Made by a program: the position numbers and the translations under genes
Notes under the pieces: model-generated
Seen by the model: the letters and a program-made list of their open reading frames with translations, nothing else
What the model was told of the DNA's origin: nothing
Databases searched by the model: none
Source: Schizophyllum amplum
Lineage: Eukaryota > Basidiomycota > Agaricomycetes > Agaricales > Schizophyllaceae
DNA length: 64,000 nucleotides
Assembly: GCA_007026445.1 (NCBI GenBank)
Contig: VDMD01000001.1
Coordinates: 3,658,001-3,722,000, forward strand
Reading direction: 5' to 3'
Shown here: positions 42,530-54,098 of the stretch, piece by piece
Layout: the number at the start of each line of letters is the position of its first letter
Position numbering within the stretch: position 1 is the stretch's first letter

Positions 42530-43583
42530 ATTGATGCGGTATAGGAAGCTCTTCAAGTCAGAGGAAGCAAGAAGAGAGATGAGGGTGAAGAGAGGCAATG
42601 TGTAAATTGGGGTAAAGTGCAGGCAAAGAAGAAGGTGAGTGGATGGTGGAAGGCGGCACGACACCTTTCATATATATGAACGTCAACGGTTGTGACCGAC
42701 GACATAATGCATTGATTGCTCCGGAGGGTATGATAATTTATCAATGCGTGTTTGTGGGAGCAGTTGAAAGGCTCAGGGACATAACGATATGACCGGGAAT
42801 GTAAAAACGGAGCAAGGGCGAACTCATCCTCTGACAGGTTGTCCAGACGACTTGAAGCTGAGGGGTCAGTCTCTTGGTGGAGCACACAGACCTCGAAGGA
42901 GATGAATTCAGCGAGAGTGAGCGAGCAGCGATTGAAGGAGTCAAGTCGTCTTGAATGTCATACCCTTATGTCTGGTCCCAAACTTCGTCAAGATCAAGAA
43001 TAATAACAAAGCTCGCACCGCCGAATTGTGACAGATATCATTACCGCAAGATTCAAAGAATGACATATCACAGCGTATGCAAGTCAACCGTGTGCAGGAT
43101 TTTCGATGACTTGGAGTCGGATGACGGCGAGACGAGGATAAATTCTCGGGATGTTCCGTGAGATCACGTCACGCACATTCGGCACATGATAGTCACATTC
43201 TCCGCGTACAAGTTGAAGTTTCTAGTTGTCGACTCCTTGTATGGTCGAGTCCGTCGTCCCCTGTTCCTTCTGCAGATGCAAGTGCTGTTTCGCATCTTAA
43301 TCGATACCCTGATTAACGTCGATGGCTCATCCGCGCAGCCGGGAGGGAGCCACGCTGCCTACATGGGGTCGAAGAGGGCGATGGACCTCAAGGCAAAATA
43401 ACGATGAAACCGAAGGCCTGTTTATAATACAGAGACTGAGTGGTGTGACAAGGACTGCGGTAGTAGTACAGCGTGCGTAACGTAGGAAAGGATATACAAA
43501 GCGGTAGATAGCAAGACACAAGTACAGGGGGTATGTTGAGGGTGCACGAGCGCGCCGGCCCATTTTCCATGCTATGAGGACTT
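42530..43583. other. Intergenic, promoter of C2H2 paralog A
   Basis: Includes a TATATAT tract at 42671-42677 and a CACGTCAC element near 43162. No gene is seen. Confidence 0.5.
42671..42677 (-). promoter_or_regulatory. TATA-type element of C2H2 paralog A
   Basis: TATATAT, 142 bases upstream of the ATG at 42529 on the minus strand, followed by GAAAGG. Confidence 0.45.
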
Positions 43584-44868
43584 TCACGTCATGAGGACGT
43601 CCATAATGTCCTCCTTCACCAGTCGCCGGCGGTCCATGTTCCACTTCCTGAGGTACTCACGGGCGCGCTCCTCAAACACCTCACATCCATCGAAGAAGTC
43701 TTTGGGCAGCAGATCCTTGCGCTGATCCCATGGCTTCACGTCCACGCTTTCGCAGCGGTCGAGGCAGACGAGAATCATACCGAAGCTGTACGCGTCCGCC
43801 AGCAGCGCGTCAGTGCACTCCCCGCGCAGGATCTCGGGTGCGGAGAAGGGGCGTGTGCCCGGATGGATCTGTTCGATTTTGGGCATTGCTGCTGCAAGCG
43901 GCGCATGCGCGGACGAGCGCTGCGAGAGCGCTACAAACGGATCCTCCGGTTCGTCGTCCGGCGGGCGCAGCTCGGACGCCGCAGAGACGGAGCGACCAAA
44001 GTCGAGCAGCTTGATGGTATTCGTGCCGTTCGTGACCTGCACGTTGAGCAACGAGAGGTCGCCATGGCTGAGCCCGTAGGCATGTATGTGCGTCAGCCCG
44101 CGGAGGAGCTGGTTGTGGTAGTCCACCTTCTGCGGCGCGGTGAGCGGCGGGTCCGCGATGACGACGTCGTAGAGCGTGCGGCCGTCGATGTACTCGAGCA
44201 CCATGCCCACGTTCTCCAGGCAACCGAGGAAGGCGCAGATGTTAGGGTGTGTGGGCAGCGTGGTGTAGACGCGCAGCTCGGCGAGGAACTGGACCGTGAC
44301 GTCGGACGCGTTCGACTGCATCTCGCCGTTCAGCTCGAGCTGCACGATGTCGGGCTTCTTGACCACGCATTTGAAGAGCTCGGACGCGGAGCCCGTGGCA
44401 CAGGGGTTGATGCCCGCGGTGGAATTAGGAGGGGCGGCATAGGCGGTGGGAGTAGGGAAGGAGAAAATTGATGATGGGTGGCGCGGGGGGCGGTATATGG
44501 GGGATGGTGCTCGCTCGGGCTCCTCTCGAAATCTGTCCGGTGCTGGCGTCACTGCACGGTGGTGATACGGGGCTAGAATGTCGACTGTCTCCTCCGAGTC
44601 GAATGTACGCGTTGACTGATTCGGACCGCGCGTTGCCGCCTCCTCCTCTTCGTCCATCTCCACTGGATTTCGCGTATAAGCCCGTTGCATCGGTCGTATA
44701 GCATAAGATCGCACCCATCCACCAGTTCTTCTTCGAAGTGAGCGTGACACGCTTCACTTGCAACCCAATGGGACCAACAGACGGTGCTGCCCCATAGCCT
44801 GACTCTGACAGCGTTGACGCCAGAGACACCGAGCGGCTGGGGGGCATACGCGGCGCGGAGACGTTCAT
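43584..44868 (-). CDS. Protein kinase-like protein
   Basis: Exons 44715-44868 and 43584-44662 give 410 residues. The catalytic core is clear in the C-lobe: LSHGDLSLLNVQ (HxDxxxxN) near residue 250, LLDFGRS near residue 270 and a GTRPFSAPEIL activation-segment end, with DAYSFGMILVCLD as the following helix. The N-lobe is harder. FKCVVKKPDI probably contains the ATP-binding Lys, and FLAELRVYTTLPTHPNI the alpha-C Glu, but no glycine-rich loop is obvious. The HGD variant of HRD and the divergent N-lobe place it outside standard Ser/Thr kinase groups. The first 140 residues are Ser/Pro/Glu-rich and likely disordered. It is transcribed in the same direction as the adjacent dehydrogenase. Confidence 0.83.
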
Positions 44869-45330
44869 GACGACACTGGTGAGTGCAGGGAGATGAGGGC
44901 AGGAGGCAAGCTGCGAAACGATCAGGCGTCACCGCGCTTCGTGGCCACGAGATGATAGATCAGCGCACAAACGTTCGCAGCGGTCACGAACAGCAAACTC
45001 GTGGTATACAAACTGCAGAAGAGCCACACACTAGACGCCTATAGGTTCAAGTCGGGTTCAAGACACACGGTGGACACACAACTGACACGGTGGACACACA
45101 ACTGGAATGCCTGGTGATGAGTACACGGAATCGAGGCAGCAGCCACGCATGATATTCAGGCAAGCTCTGTATTTGGCCTCATGACCTGCATTGTGTTCAC
45201 TATTAGTATGAAGTCCACATATACCTCTCATCTAATGAAGTAAGACTGATAGGGAAGGAGAGAAGGAAGCTGGCGGTATCGAACGCATGCAGATCGTCTG
45301 AGGCGGGAGACTGCACATTGTATAGCTACT
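44869..45330. other. Intergenic with a 20-base tandem repeat
   Basis: Gap between the dehydrogenase stop and the kinase start. Its only notable feature is the tandem duplication at 45065-45104. Confidence 0.5.
45065..45104. repeat. Perfect 20-base tandem duplication
   Basis: ACACGGTGGACACACAACTG at 45065-45084 and again at 45085-45104, about 200 bases upstream of the kinase start. Confidence 0.75.
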
Positions 45331-46129
45331 TCACCAAGAAAGTGTTTCTCCGTTCCATCGCCAAAACTTGGCGCTGTCCTCGGGCTTCAGACGCCATAAG
45401 ATGTCTGTGATATCCTTGGCGCAGTGGGATGGCGGCATGCCACTATCTCCCGACATTCGGCCCATGACCGTGTCCACCCATCCCGGGTCCAACGGGATGA
45501 CAATGAATCCTAGGCTGAAGTTCAGCTTCTTTACTGGCTGAGAGATCGAAATTTGCACACCTTCCTTGCCTTCGTGGCACAGCTCATTGTGATACTGTAC
45601 AGCCAGCATGTTCAGCGCGGCTTTGGACACTGAGTATGGCTGCGTTCGGCCTAGCATCAACAACTCTGCCAGAAGTACCGAAAGTACTCACTCCTCTGAA
45701 TCCCAACGTCTGGTTGACCTCTATCTCGAGCGATCCGACGGCAGACGAAACGAAGATGACCTTCTTCTGAGTCTCCTTCCCCTTCCTCAACGCTGGCAGG
45801 AAGGCGCGCATTATCCTGTGCACACCGACGACATTCGTGTTGAAATATTCCAATAATCGCTCGGGTGATGTCGTCTGGAGCTTCTCGTCCTCGCCCATGG
45901 CCCCGTTGACGACGATGATATCGAGTGCAGGGACCTGGGCCGCCGCACCCTCAATAGAGGCATCGTCGGTGAGATCGAGCGTCAAGATCTGCGCGCCAGA
46001 AGCCGCCAGTTCAGCAGGCGGAGCACTCCGTACGGTCGCGTATACTGTGGTGTTCTCTCGGGATAGAAGTTCGTGCACGAGAGCAAGACCAAGACCCCTT
46101 GAGGCGCCGACAACAAGAGCGGTGGGCAT
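45331..46129 (-). CDS. Short-chain dehydrogenase/reductase
   Basis: NAD(P)-dependent oxidoreductase with a Rossmann fold. Exons 45692-46129, 45561-45639 and 45331-45509 give 231 residues. Classical SDR motifs are the cofactor loop VVGASRGLG at residues 6-14, LDLTDD, VVNGAMGE in place of the usual NNAG, the catalytic Ser in VSSAVGS, and YSVSK with the catalytic Tyr and Lys. PLDPGWVDTVMG follows as the conserved PG motif. Both introns are 51 bases and lack in-frame stops. The acceptor at 45640 was chosen because it joins directly to PYSVSK. Relatives include C-factor and sniffer-type carbonyl reductases. The substrate is unknown. Confidence 0.88.
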
Positions 46130-47152
46130 AGCGGGCGGATAAGGGCAGTGGTGAGATCAGAAAGCAAGGTGAGTGCAAAGCTGCTTCTGCCGACTCGGAC
46201 ATCTCATATCGGTCCGGCACAGACAGTTTGATGCGCTGACGAAGAGGGCTTTCCTATTACAAGGTAATGTGTTCAGCGTATCTTCGTACTTGCTAGATGG
46301 AGACTTGGTCGTGTCGAATTATAGAAGGAATAAACACAGGCAGACCGAGATGGGGGCTTGGTGGTGGCATTAGATGAGGAGCGCAGTGTGACGTTACGCG
46401 ACGCGGGAGCTGTGACAAAGTGACCGACTTGTCACCAACAGTGACGTTCATTAGCACATCCCGTCTTGCCACGATCATCCAGATGCGCGACCCGGAAATC
46501 TGAAGGGGTTGCACTCCTTGCATTGTTATATGCCGTAACTAAGCCTCAATTTGTGGCTATGTCGTCCGTCACAAGATGCCGGCTTTATCCTGTATTCAAC
46601 GAGCACCAAGACCAGGCCGGCTATGACATTCAAGACGATCTGCTTCCTCCAGGCTGCCCACTCAGAAATACTCTCGCAATTATCTACAGTCCCTGATCCG
46701 ACGACGTGCGTGTACTACTTGTGCTCCACAAATTACCGTGTTTGGGCATCCGTCCGACTACCAAGTCACCTCTCCCCGCAACCTAGTACCTGTGCGCGAG
46801 TACGCCGTTACTTTGCGGCCCACATTCTTTGTCCAGGAAATGGCTCCCCTGATCCTACCACCTGCTCACAAACATATTGATAAATCAGGCCCTCCGGAGC
46901 AATCAATCCTTTATGCCGTCGATCCAAAAAGCCCAACCACATAAAAGGTGTCGTGCCCCCGCTCATCGTTCACTCATCCGCTGTCTTCACCTCCACTCGT
47001 GCGGCGCATCTTCTTCTCAATATCCGTCGTGCTTTGCTGCCTCTCGCTCTTCTCACATATTTTTCGCCCTTCTCATTCGTCTCTCTCTCGCTCTGCCACT
47101 TGCTCTTCTAATCTGTTCCTCTCTCTCTCTCTCCATTTCTCGCTTGATCAAC
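46130..47152. other. Divergent promoter region with repeated GTGACGTT motifs
   Basis: Lies between the dehydrogenase (minus) and C2H2 paralog B (plus). It contains GTGACGTT at 46388 and 46441 with further GTGAC/GTCAC copies between, a CATAAAAGG at about 46940, and a long C/T-rich tract with (CT)n at about 47060-47140 next to the start of paralog B. Confidence 0.55.
46388..46448. promoter_or_regulatory. Cluster of GTGAC / CRE-like motifs
   Basis: GTGACGTT at 46388-46395 and 46441-46448, with GTGAC near 46412, TGACC near 46421 and GTCAC near 46431. It contains the TGACGT core bound by bZIP/CRE-type factors. It is placed about 260-320 bases from the dehydrogenase start and 700 from paralog B. 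Confidence 0.45.
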
Positions 47153-48801
47153 ATGACCCCGATCCGTACCTCGCAGGTGAGTGCACACGCTGGCGGCTTG
47201 TGCATTTCGCTTTACTCAGGCTCTCATAGGAGTACACGCCCAACAACCTCCCCAGCTTCGTGGGCGAGAATTGTATGGCGTGCGGCAGCAGAGTGATCAA
47301 CGTCCATGACCGCAAGCGGCATGCGTACTCTCATCTGCCCAATGGAGCCGGATACGAGGACTTGAAGCGGTACGTTATTTGCATGCACAAATTATTGCCA
47401 CCATCTGACTCTTTCTCTTCAGTCCACACCCCTGCTCGTATTGTGACAAGCGCTTCCCTCAGTCGTCCGCCAAGAACAATCACGAGAACGTCATGCAGTC
47501 AGTTCATTTTTATCATGTCTAACGCAGTTGTTGATTCATTGTACGCCCTCAGCCTACGGGTGATTACTCACCCCTGCCCTGACTGCTCCAAGGGATTCTT
47601 TGACGCGCCTGGGCTGTATCGACACCGCAAGGCACATCATAACTACGTGGTTCCTCCCGAGCTCCGGAAGCGGCCGCGCGAAAGAGTCGATGTCCAGAAA
47701 ATCGAAGCTGAACGCTACGCGCCCTATCCCAGGATCGGACCGCACGCTCACCGGCCTATGCCACAGCCGTTGCCTTCAACATCGGGAGACATGACGCCGT
47801 CTTCGACTGCTGGCGACTGGATGCCACCGTTGCAGCGCGACGTCTCGCAATATCCGCCAGTCCCTGAGCAGCACTACTCTTACCCGCCATCCGTTCCTCA
47901 GCAGGCTATGCCACTTTTCAACTCTGGTTTCCAGGCGCCTGCATACCCTCCCTTCAATCCGGGACCGGTACCCGCGTTCCCCGCATACGACGCGCCGTCA
48001 TCTTCCCTCCCATATGCAGAGACGTTGGTGCCCACCTTCCACCCTCGTTACAACACCACATCGTCTTCATATCCTGGGCGACAGGCTTATGATACAGCAT
48101 CTTCGAACTCGTCTGGTATCGCACGGTCCTGTGAAGTCTCACCTGCAGTGGACACTGCTGGCCTCAACTGGCCCGCCTTCGGCTCATCCGCCACCTACGG
48201 GCTCATGGAACAGAATGGCAAACCGATCGATGGCCCTGCCTTCGACGCCCACATGGGTGGCCTTGTTCCTCAAGTCGACGCGGCTCAGGATGTTGATTCA
48301 CGAGCGAATGCTTTGGGCTACGACTCCTACTGGTGCCCCGTTGCTTCGACATCCACTTCGGCATCTGCCTCGACGTCCGCTTCTCTCCAGTCTCCCGGAG
48401 ATGCTACTCCTACCATCCCTTTCGCGGGTATCGGATTCACTCAGGAGCAACCGTCATACGAAGACAGCCAACCTGGATATCTCGATCCAACCGTCGATGA
48501 TCAGCGAACCAGCGTCAATGGACATACCCCGTCCCTTGTCGCTCCAGCGTCCGCTTCCGCCGTCTCTTTGCAGGCCGCGTCTCTTCAGTCTTCCGCAGAT
48601 CCTTTCCCATTTCCTAACGGCCTAGGTCTTGATCAGGGATCGTTGTACGACCCCGGACTGCTTGACTACGGCGCACTCGCGCTAGGAGGCTTCGACGCGA
48701 CAAATGTCGACTTCGGAGAGCCTGAGGCAGCGCTGGATCCAAGCGTTTTCGGGCCTACCTACGGCGCTCTCGGCGGTTCGCACTGGAACGCTCCTTTTTG
48801 A
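47153..48801 (+). CDS. C2H2 zinc-finger protein, paralog B
   Basis: Putative transcription factor related to the gene at 40890-42529. Exons 47153-47176, 47230-47369, 47423-47497 and 47553-48801 give 495 residues. Zinc-binding units are CMACGSRVINVHDRKRHAYSH, CSYCDKRFPQSSAKNNHENVMH and CPDCSKGFFDAPGLYRHRKAHH, cleaner C2H2 patterns than in paralog A. The long tail is Pro/Ser/Tyr-rich with shared islands (DWMPPL, YPPVPEQHYSYPP, GPVPAF, FTQEQPSYEDSQ) and serine-rich repeats. It ends with an acidic-hydrophobic Leu/Gly/Phe region like that of paralog A, suggesting an activation domain. First and second exon lengths (24 and 140 bases) match paralog A exactly. A C/T-rich core promoter precedes it. 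Confidence 0.85.
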
Positions 48802-49250
48802 ATGGTTATCTGCGCTTACGACTGTCCTTCCGCGTAATTTTTCCGAGTCCTTTACCTTGAACACGCTACTAATCACTTGTCGGATTGTGTTTTGTTAACT
48901 CATTATTGATTGAATTTATTGATTATGCACTTATGCCTGAACCTCTTGTTTTCCGGGCCTCGCGAATCGCAGTTGCATTTCCGCCTTTGCCTTTAGAATC
49001 GCCGCCAAACAGGCGAAAACATCGCCAACGCGGCAGGAGCAAAGGGACTGCCCAATTTGGACTTAGCTCCGTTCAGCTTCCGTCTGACCCACTGGAGATA
49101 CGAATAGTTGGAAAGGGCCGAACTTCCTGCTGTGAGTAAGCCATGAGTAATCCAAGTACCTCAGACAAATTGACTACTCATCTAGCAAGCCTGGGAGGTA
49201 TATAAAGCAGACATGCCGTGCGAATCGGCACAGATTCATCCCACACTACG
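48802..49250. other. Intergenic, promoter of the NTF2-like gene
   Basis: 3' flank of C2H2 paralog B and 5' flank of the next gene. A TATATAAAG box is listed separately. Confidence 0.5.
49199..49207 (+). promoter_or_regulatory. TATA box of the NTF2-like gene
   Basis: TATATAAAG, 44 bases ahead of the chosen ATG at 49251. This spacing is why the ATG at 49251 is preferred over earlier in-frame codons. Confidence 0.6.
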
Positions 49251-49868
49251 ATGTCCGCAGCGTACACGTCTCTTCAAGCGAAGGGCGTCGAATGGATGAA
49301 GCGGGTAACTAAGCTCTGCACGAGCAAATACGTTGACGATGATATATTGAACAATCTCTCTCAGTTCCATGCTGCTGGTGACGCGTTGAACGGCAAGCCG
49401 TGGATCGACACCTTTTGGACGCCCGATTGTGTCCTGCAGTTCTCCAATGCCCCGGAGGTGTCAGGTCGCGACGAGCTCGTAACGGTGAGGTGGCGCGTCG
49501 CACGGGTCAGAGATAACCGCTGACAGGTCCTAGATGTTTACTTCTCAGTTCGCCTATCTCGAGAGCATGAAGCATACCATCTTGACTCTTGGTGCACCAG
49601 CGCCCCTGTTTTGGCTCACGGTCCTTCAGACGTCGTCAGCGACAAGATCTACCTGCGGGCAAGCATCACATACTGCGTAAAGAACGATCCGGAGCGGAAG
49701 GACATCACGATACCGGCATTTGCTGTGTTCTTCTTCCCGACAGAGCTGACCATCGACGGAGGGTTCGACAAGATGAACAGGTTCGAGGTGTACCTCAATC
49801 CGGCCCCTTTGCAAGAGCGCATAGCGGAGGTGCTGAAGACAGCCGATGAGGAGGGATTCAAAGGCTGA
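49251..49868 (+). CDS. SnoaL/NTF2-like fold protein
   Basis: Exons 49251-49484, 49534-49591 and 49630-49868 give 176 residues. The size and pattern fit the SnoaL-like branch of the NTF2 superfamily. A helical start (LQAKGVEWMKRVTKLC) is followed by WIDTFWTPDCVLQFSNAPEVSGRDEL, the motif that leads into the central sheet, and then KIYLRASITYCVKNDPERKDITIPAFAVFFF. Such proteins may be small cyclases, isomerases or ligand binders. Fungal members are often stress-related and of unknown activity. No conserved catalytic pair can be assigned. The second intron is only 38 bases. There is no signal peptide. Confidence 0.8.
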
Positions 49869-50567
49869 GATATACCGTTCGAGTTAGAGGCGCGACTGGA
49901 GCTTATACAATACTTATATGACCTAACCCACTAGCCGAGGCCACCACCATAGATCGGCTTTGTCAAAAATTGCGACATTGAAGTCCGTTTGAAAGGCTAC
50001 GGAGCGTCAAACAGAGATAGAGATGACTTGTATGAGAATCTCTGAAGCGTCGAGCAGTCAATGAAGGTACTAGCGGCTATAGAACTGGCTACTTACTGCG
50101 AAAGAGTTCATTGTGCGGCCGTGAGTAACGGGAGTTTTCGTAGAGCATGGCGAGTTAGCGAAGCAGACCGCGTGTAAAGCACGCACCGTCGATTTCGACT
50201 GAGAACTCTCGCCGAACGCACGGCTCACGTCTATCCAAATCATCATAATATCAAGTCACAGTCGACGAGGGCGCCCTGCAATCCGCGTCCAAAATCCAAG
50301 AGATTGCGCGGACATGGGAGATGGGGGAGATCACCTGCTCCTTTTCCAGCTCCCTTCGACCTTCCCACTTCGTCTCGCGTGATAAGACGGGTCAGAGACG
50401 GGTACGAGACGGGTACGCGAAGGGCGCTCGTGATCCTGTAAGTATAAGCTGTGGACACTGTTTATATGAACCCAGCATAAGATTAATTCAGTCTGTAGAA
50501 AAATCAGCTACGATAGTACCGGTATGAATGTAGTAAGAACACACTGCGAGCAGCGCATGGCGATCGC
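49869..50567. other. Intergenic, nothing recognised
   Basis: 3' flanks of two convergent genes. No repeat or coding signal was seen. Confidence 0.5.
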
Positions 50568-51102
50568 TTATAAAGCGCTTCGTAGACCGTCTCCTTCGAC
50601 AAGGATGCATTGGTGGCCGCCATAGATCACACGATCTTTCAGACCGTTATTGTCAATGAACGCTGTCACATTGTCATCGAAGGTGCCGGGCTGCAGCCAG
50701 AGGGCAGGGACGTTCAGCTCCTTCGCTTGCTGTAGCAGCTTGAGCGTGATCTAGGAGAACATCAGAAAGCTTCGGTAAGTGGGGGACGTGTACTAACAGG
50801 CGCAGGCGTAATAACGCTGACGGACGTCTCGGATGGGCTGGGGAGATCGGCGAGCGTCTTGACGGCGGGTACGCCCTCGAGCTCGGGCTCAACCTGAAGG
50901 CTTGTCGTGAGTACAAGCTACAGTAGGATGTAGTCGTGTAATGGCATACCGGATGTACTGGAGTGACCTTGTAGTCGCGGACCTTGTACCACTGAAGGAC
51001 CTTCGTGCCCCACTTCGATTGATCCTTGGATGCGCCAACAACGGCGAAGGCGGGCGATGAGAGGAAAGTCTTCTTGATAGCGGCCTGCATATCGAGAGCC
51101 AT
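50568..51102 (-). CDS. CoA-binding domain protein (CoA_binding_2, YccU-like)
   Basis: Exons 50950-51102, 50798-50893 and 50568-50750 give 143 residues. The whole protein is a Rossmann-like CoA-binding domain. It shows FAVVGASKDQSKWGTKVLQWY (nucleotide loop), YKVTPVHPVEPELEGVPAVKTLADLP and SVSVITPAPIT, then ALWLQPGTFDD and an ending of the VIYGGHQCILVE type with the conserved Cys. Bacterial YccU-type proteins share this order and length. It binds CoA or a related nucleotide, but no reaction is known. It is transcribed away from the cysteine synthase gene from a 380-base shared region, so joint control is possible. Confidence 0.88.
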
Positions 51103-51482
51103 GCAGCAGCGGTGGTGGTGAAGGACGAGTATGGTCAGTGCAGAGACCGTCGTCGCGTCGGTGACAAGATGATTCCGAGAGGCTTTTCGGATCTTAGCCT
51201 CTCACGCGGCCTCATGCGAAGCGCCGAAGCCCGCGTTCAGTATCGCTCGCGCGTGTCGTGCTTGAGACAGGGTCTTGCTCATCGTGAACGACGATGAGGC
51301 CAGGACTGAATCAAGAGCAAGAGACGCATCGTGTCTGGACCTCGCGCGCGCCATCACCATCGCTGACGTCGACGCCGATCATCTCATTGCCAACGTACTT
51401 CTCGCCGCCACCGCCGTTGTCGCCATCTCCGACATCCAACAAGACGAGAGGGACGTAAACTTGAGCGCCGAGCTTGTCCGCG
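51103..51482. other. Divergent promoter between the CoA-binding and cysteine synthase genes
   Basis: 380 bases between two start codons. No TATA box or repeat was seen. Confidence 0.5.
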
Positions 51483-53625
51483 ATGGTCAACCTCGTCCGT
51501 TTCCTCGCCGACCACGGCTTGCGACTGCCTCACTGGCGCTCGTCGCGACATTTGCTCTATGGCCTCGTTCTTGGCGTCTCCATCCCTCTCGCCACGAGGT
51601 CCATCGCAATGTACCATAGGAGGCGGCGAAGAGAGCGCATTGCTGCACAGACGGAATTCGAGACGCGTCCCATCGAGCTGAGGAGCGAGGAGATCCTGTC
51701 TGGTGTCGCTGGGCTCATTGGTGCGCCCAGACTCCCCGCAGTTGTCCGGGCTCTCATGCTGTGACTAGGAAACACGCCCCTCATCCGCATAAACTCCCTG
51801 AGCGATGCACTCGGTGTTGAAATCCTTGGGAAGGCAGAGGTGAGCGCATATACCCAGCTTAGCGGCGTACTGCTGATCACCGCATAGTTCCTCAATGTTG
51901 GTGGAAGCGTCAAGGATCGGGTCGCCCTGCGGAGTGCGTGACATGCATCTGGTTGGCGCGGTGAAGCTCATGCTACATAGTGATCGACGACGCCGAACGC
52001 CTCGGCCTCTTGCATCCCCACACCGGCTCACGTATATTCGAGGGTACCGTTGGGTCAACAGGCATCTCCATTGCGACTGTGGCACGCGCAAGGTGCGGAT
52101 CGAACGTCTATCATATTGCGGAATCTGATTGTGGACCAGGGGATACGATGCAAGTGCGCATATATGCGCGCATACACGAAGCTGCAGACCTGACTGACAT
52201 TTTTACAAGCCATCATCATGCCAGACGATGTTGCAGAAGAGAAAGTCAAGGCCCTTCTTGCCCTCGGGGCCGAAGTCGAGCGCGTGCGCCCCGCCAGCAT
52301 CGTTGACACCAAGCATGTACGTACAATCCCATACCATTCAACACTTTGCTGACAGGTCCTACAGTATGTCGTATGTAGCCATCTTCCTCCCCCACCTACC
52401 CCTTTGATTCACGTGATGGCGTAGAACCTCGCCCGCCACCGAGCCGCACACTTCGGGGACTCTGCCTCCCAGTCAGGCGACTCGTCTCCCAAGCCTCATC
52501 TTATCAGCTCCATGTCTACCTCCGTCGTCGTCTCTACGACTTCTGACACGAAAGCGAGCGAGCAGAACCCGGAGGCCAACGAGGACTTCGTTGTAAAGCC
52601 GCGCGGGTACTTTGCGGACCAGTTTGAGGTACTTATAGTTCTATCGAAAAAATCGGTCGACTGAGATCACCTTTCTTAGAACCACAGCAACTATCAAGCA
52701 CACTACGACGGCACAGGTCCTGAAATATGGCGTCAGACCAACGGCAACTTGGACGCTTTCGTGAGCGGCGCAGGTAAGCACTGCGCTTAACTGGTTCTGT
52801 TGCGCTGAGCATTTCGTTCCTTTCTTTTCACCTCGTTTCCTCCACATTCTTGCATCCCCTTCGCTACATGTCATCTCTCTGTGTAGGTACTGGCGGTACG
52901 ATCGCAGGCGTCGGCCGCTACATCAAGTCCAAGAACCCCGAGGTCAAACTCGTGCTCGCCGACCCGAACGGGAGCGGTCTGTACAACAAGGTGAATATAT
53001 GTACGCCGTACCTAGTCTCGTTGCCTGACGCCATCTTTGCAACACAGATCAAGTACGGTGTCATGTACGACAAGAAGGAGAGCGAAGGCACCAAGCGGCG
53101 GCACCAGGTCGACACCGTCGTCGAGGGCATGTGCGTGTACCGTCTCTCATCCTCTTCCCCTATCATTGACTTTGCATCCAGTGGCATCAACCGTCTGACC
53201 AAGAACCTCGAGCTGGCGCTGCCCATCATTGACGACGCCTTCCGCGTCTCGGACGCCGAGGCGGTCAGCATGGCGCGCTACCTCGTCAAGCACGACGGGC
53301 TCTTCCTCGGCTCGAGCAGCGCGTGCAACCTCGTGGCGGCCGTCCGGCTCGCGAAGCAGGAGGGGTGGACGGGCGTGAGGGGCATAGGCGGGCGGAGGAT
53401 TGTGACGATATTGTGAGTTGCTGGGCCTCACGTTATACCATAGAAGGCGCTGACGACGAGTGGTAGGTGCGATTCTGGGACACGGCATTACTCCAAATTC
53501 TGGTGAGTGTGTTTGCATGAAAATATGTATCGGCAGGCTGACATGGACGCAGGAACGATGATTATCTGGATCGCGCTGGTCTCCCGCACGATGCATCGCT
53601 CATCGAAGAAATGCTCGAGTCATGA
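51483..53625 (+). CDS. Membrane-anchored mitochondrial cysteine synthase (Mcy1-like)
   Basis: PLP enzyme that makes cysteine from O-acetylserine and sulfide, related to yeast Mcy1 of the mitochondrial outer membrane. Fourteen exons (51483-51720, 51769-51839, 51888-51933, 51981-52092, 52140-52153, 52210-52316, 52365-52370, 52425-52628, 52680-52773, 52887-52990, 53048-53130, 53182-53412, 53467-53502, 53553-53625) give 472 residues. One N-terminal helix (HLLYGLVLGVSIPLAT) is flanked by basic residues (YHRRRRRER). Catalytic landmarks are NTPLIRINSL, the PLP Lys in NVGGSVKDRV, the phosphate loop TVGSTGIS, GTGPEIW, GAGTGGT and FLGSSSACN. Two exons are only 14 and 6 bases. The 6-base exon supplies Tyr-Val of HYVNLA; skipping it would also keep frame. 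A polar insertion follows AAHFGDSASQS. Confidence 0.9.
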
Positions 53626-54098
53626 GGTTGAAGACGAGTCACGCATATAAAATACATCTAACATGGGCTAAAGTACATAACGAACTAAGGGCGCTCAATC
53701 ACTACTCCTGTATCTCTTCTCTGGGCGAATCAAAGTCCTCGAACTGCTCGCATTGTAAGTACAGCGAGATAGACGAGAAACCACGAGGCCTATGTCGACG
53801 CTGTACGACTGCAACGTGCATTTCAGAGCTCAGATTCAACTACCTATGAGACGAAACCGAAGGTGTTGCCTGGGTGTTGCTCGCAGTCCTGCAGTCCTGG
53901 AGTCCTCAAGTCACAGCTCCGTCCGGGTCAGACTACCACGTGAGTTTCACGTGACAAACTATGTTGATGTTTGGCTCAATTTCGATAAGACGCAAATTAT
54001 GGTGCAATTCAGCAATAGCCACAAGATGAGTGTATGAGGTATACGGATGGATATACGAGATTATAAGATACTATGTTCCTCAAGATGCCGGATTATTC
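53626..54098. other. Intergenic, nothing recognised
   Basis: Convergent 3' flanks of the cysteine synthase and secreted protein genes. AT-richer than average, with no feature seen. Confidence 0.5.
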
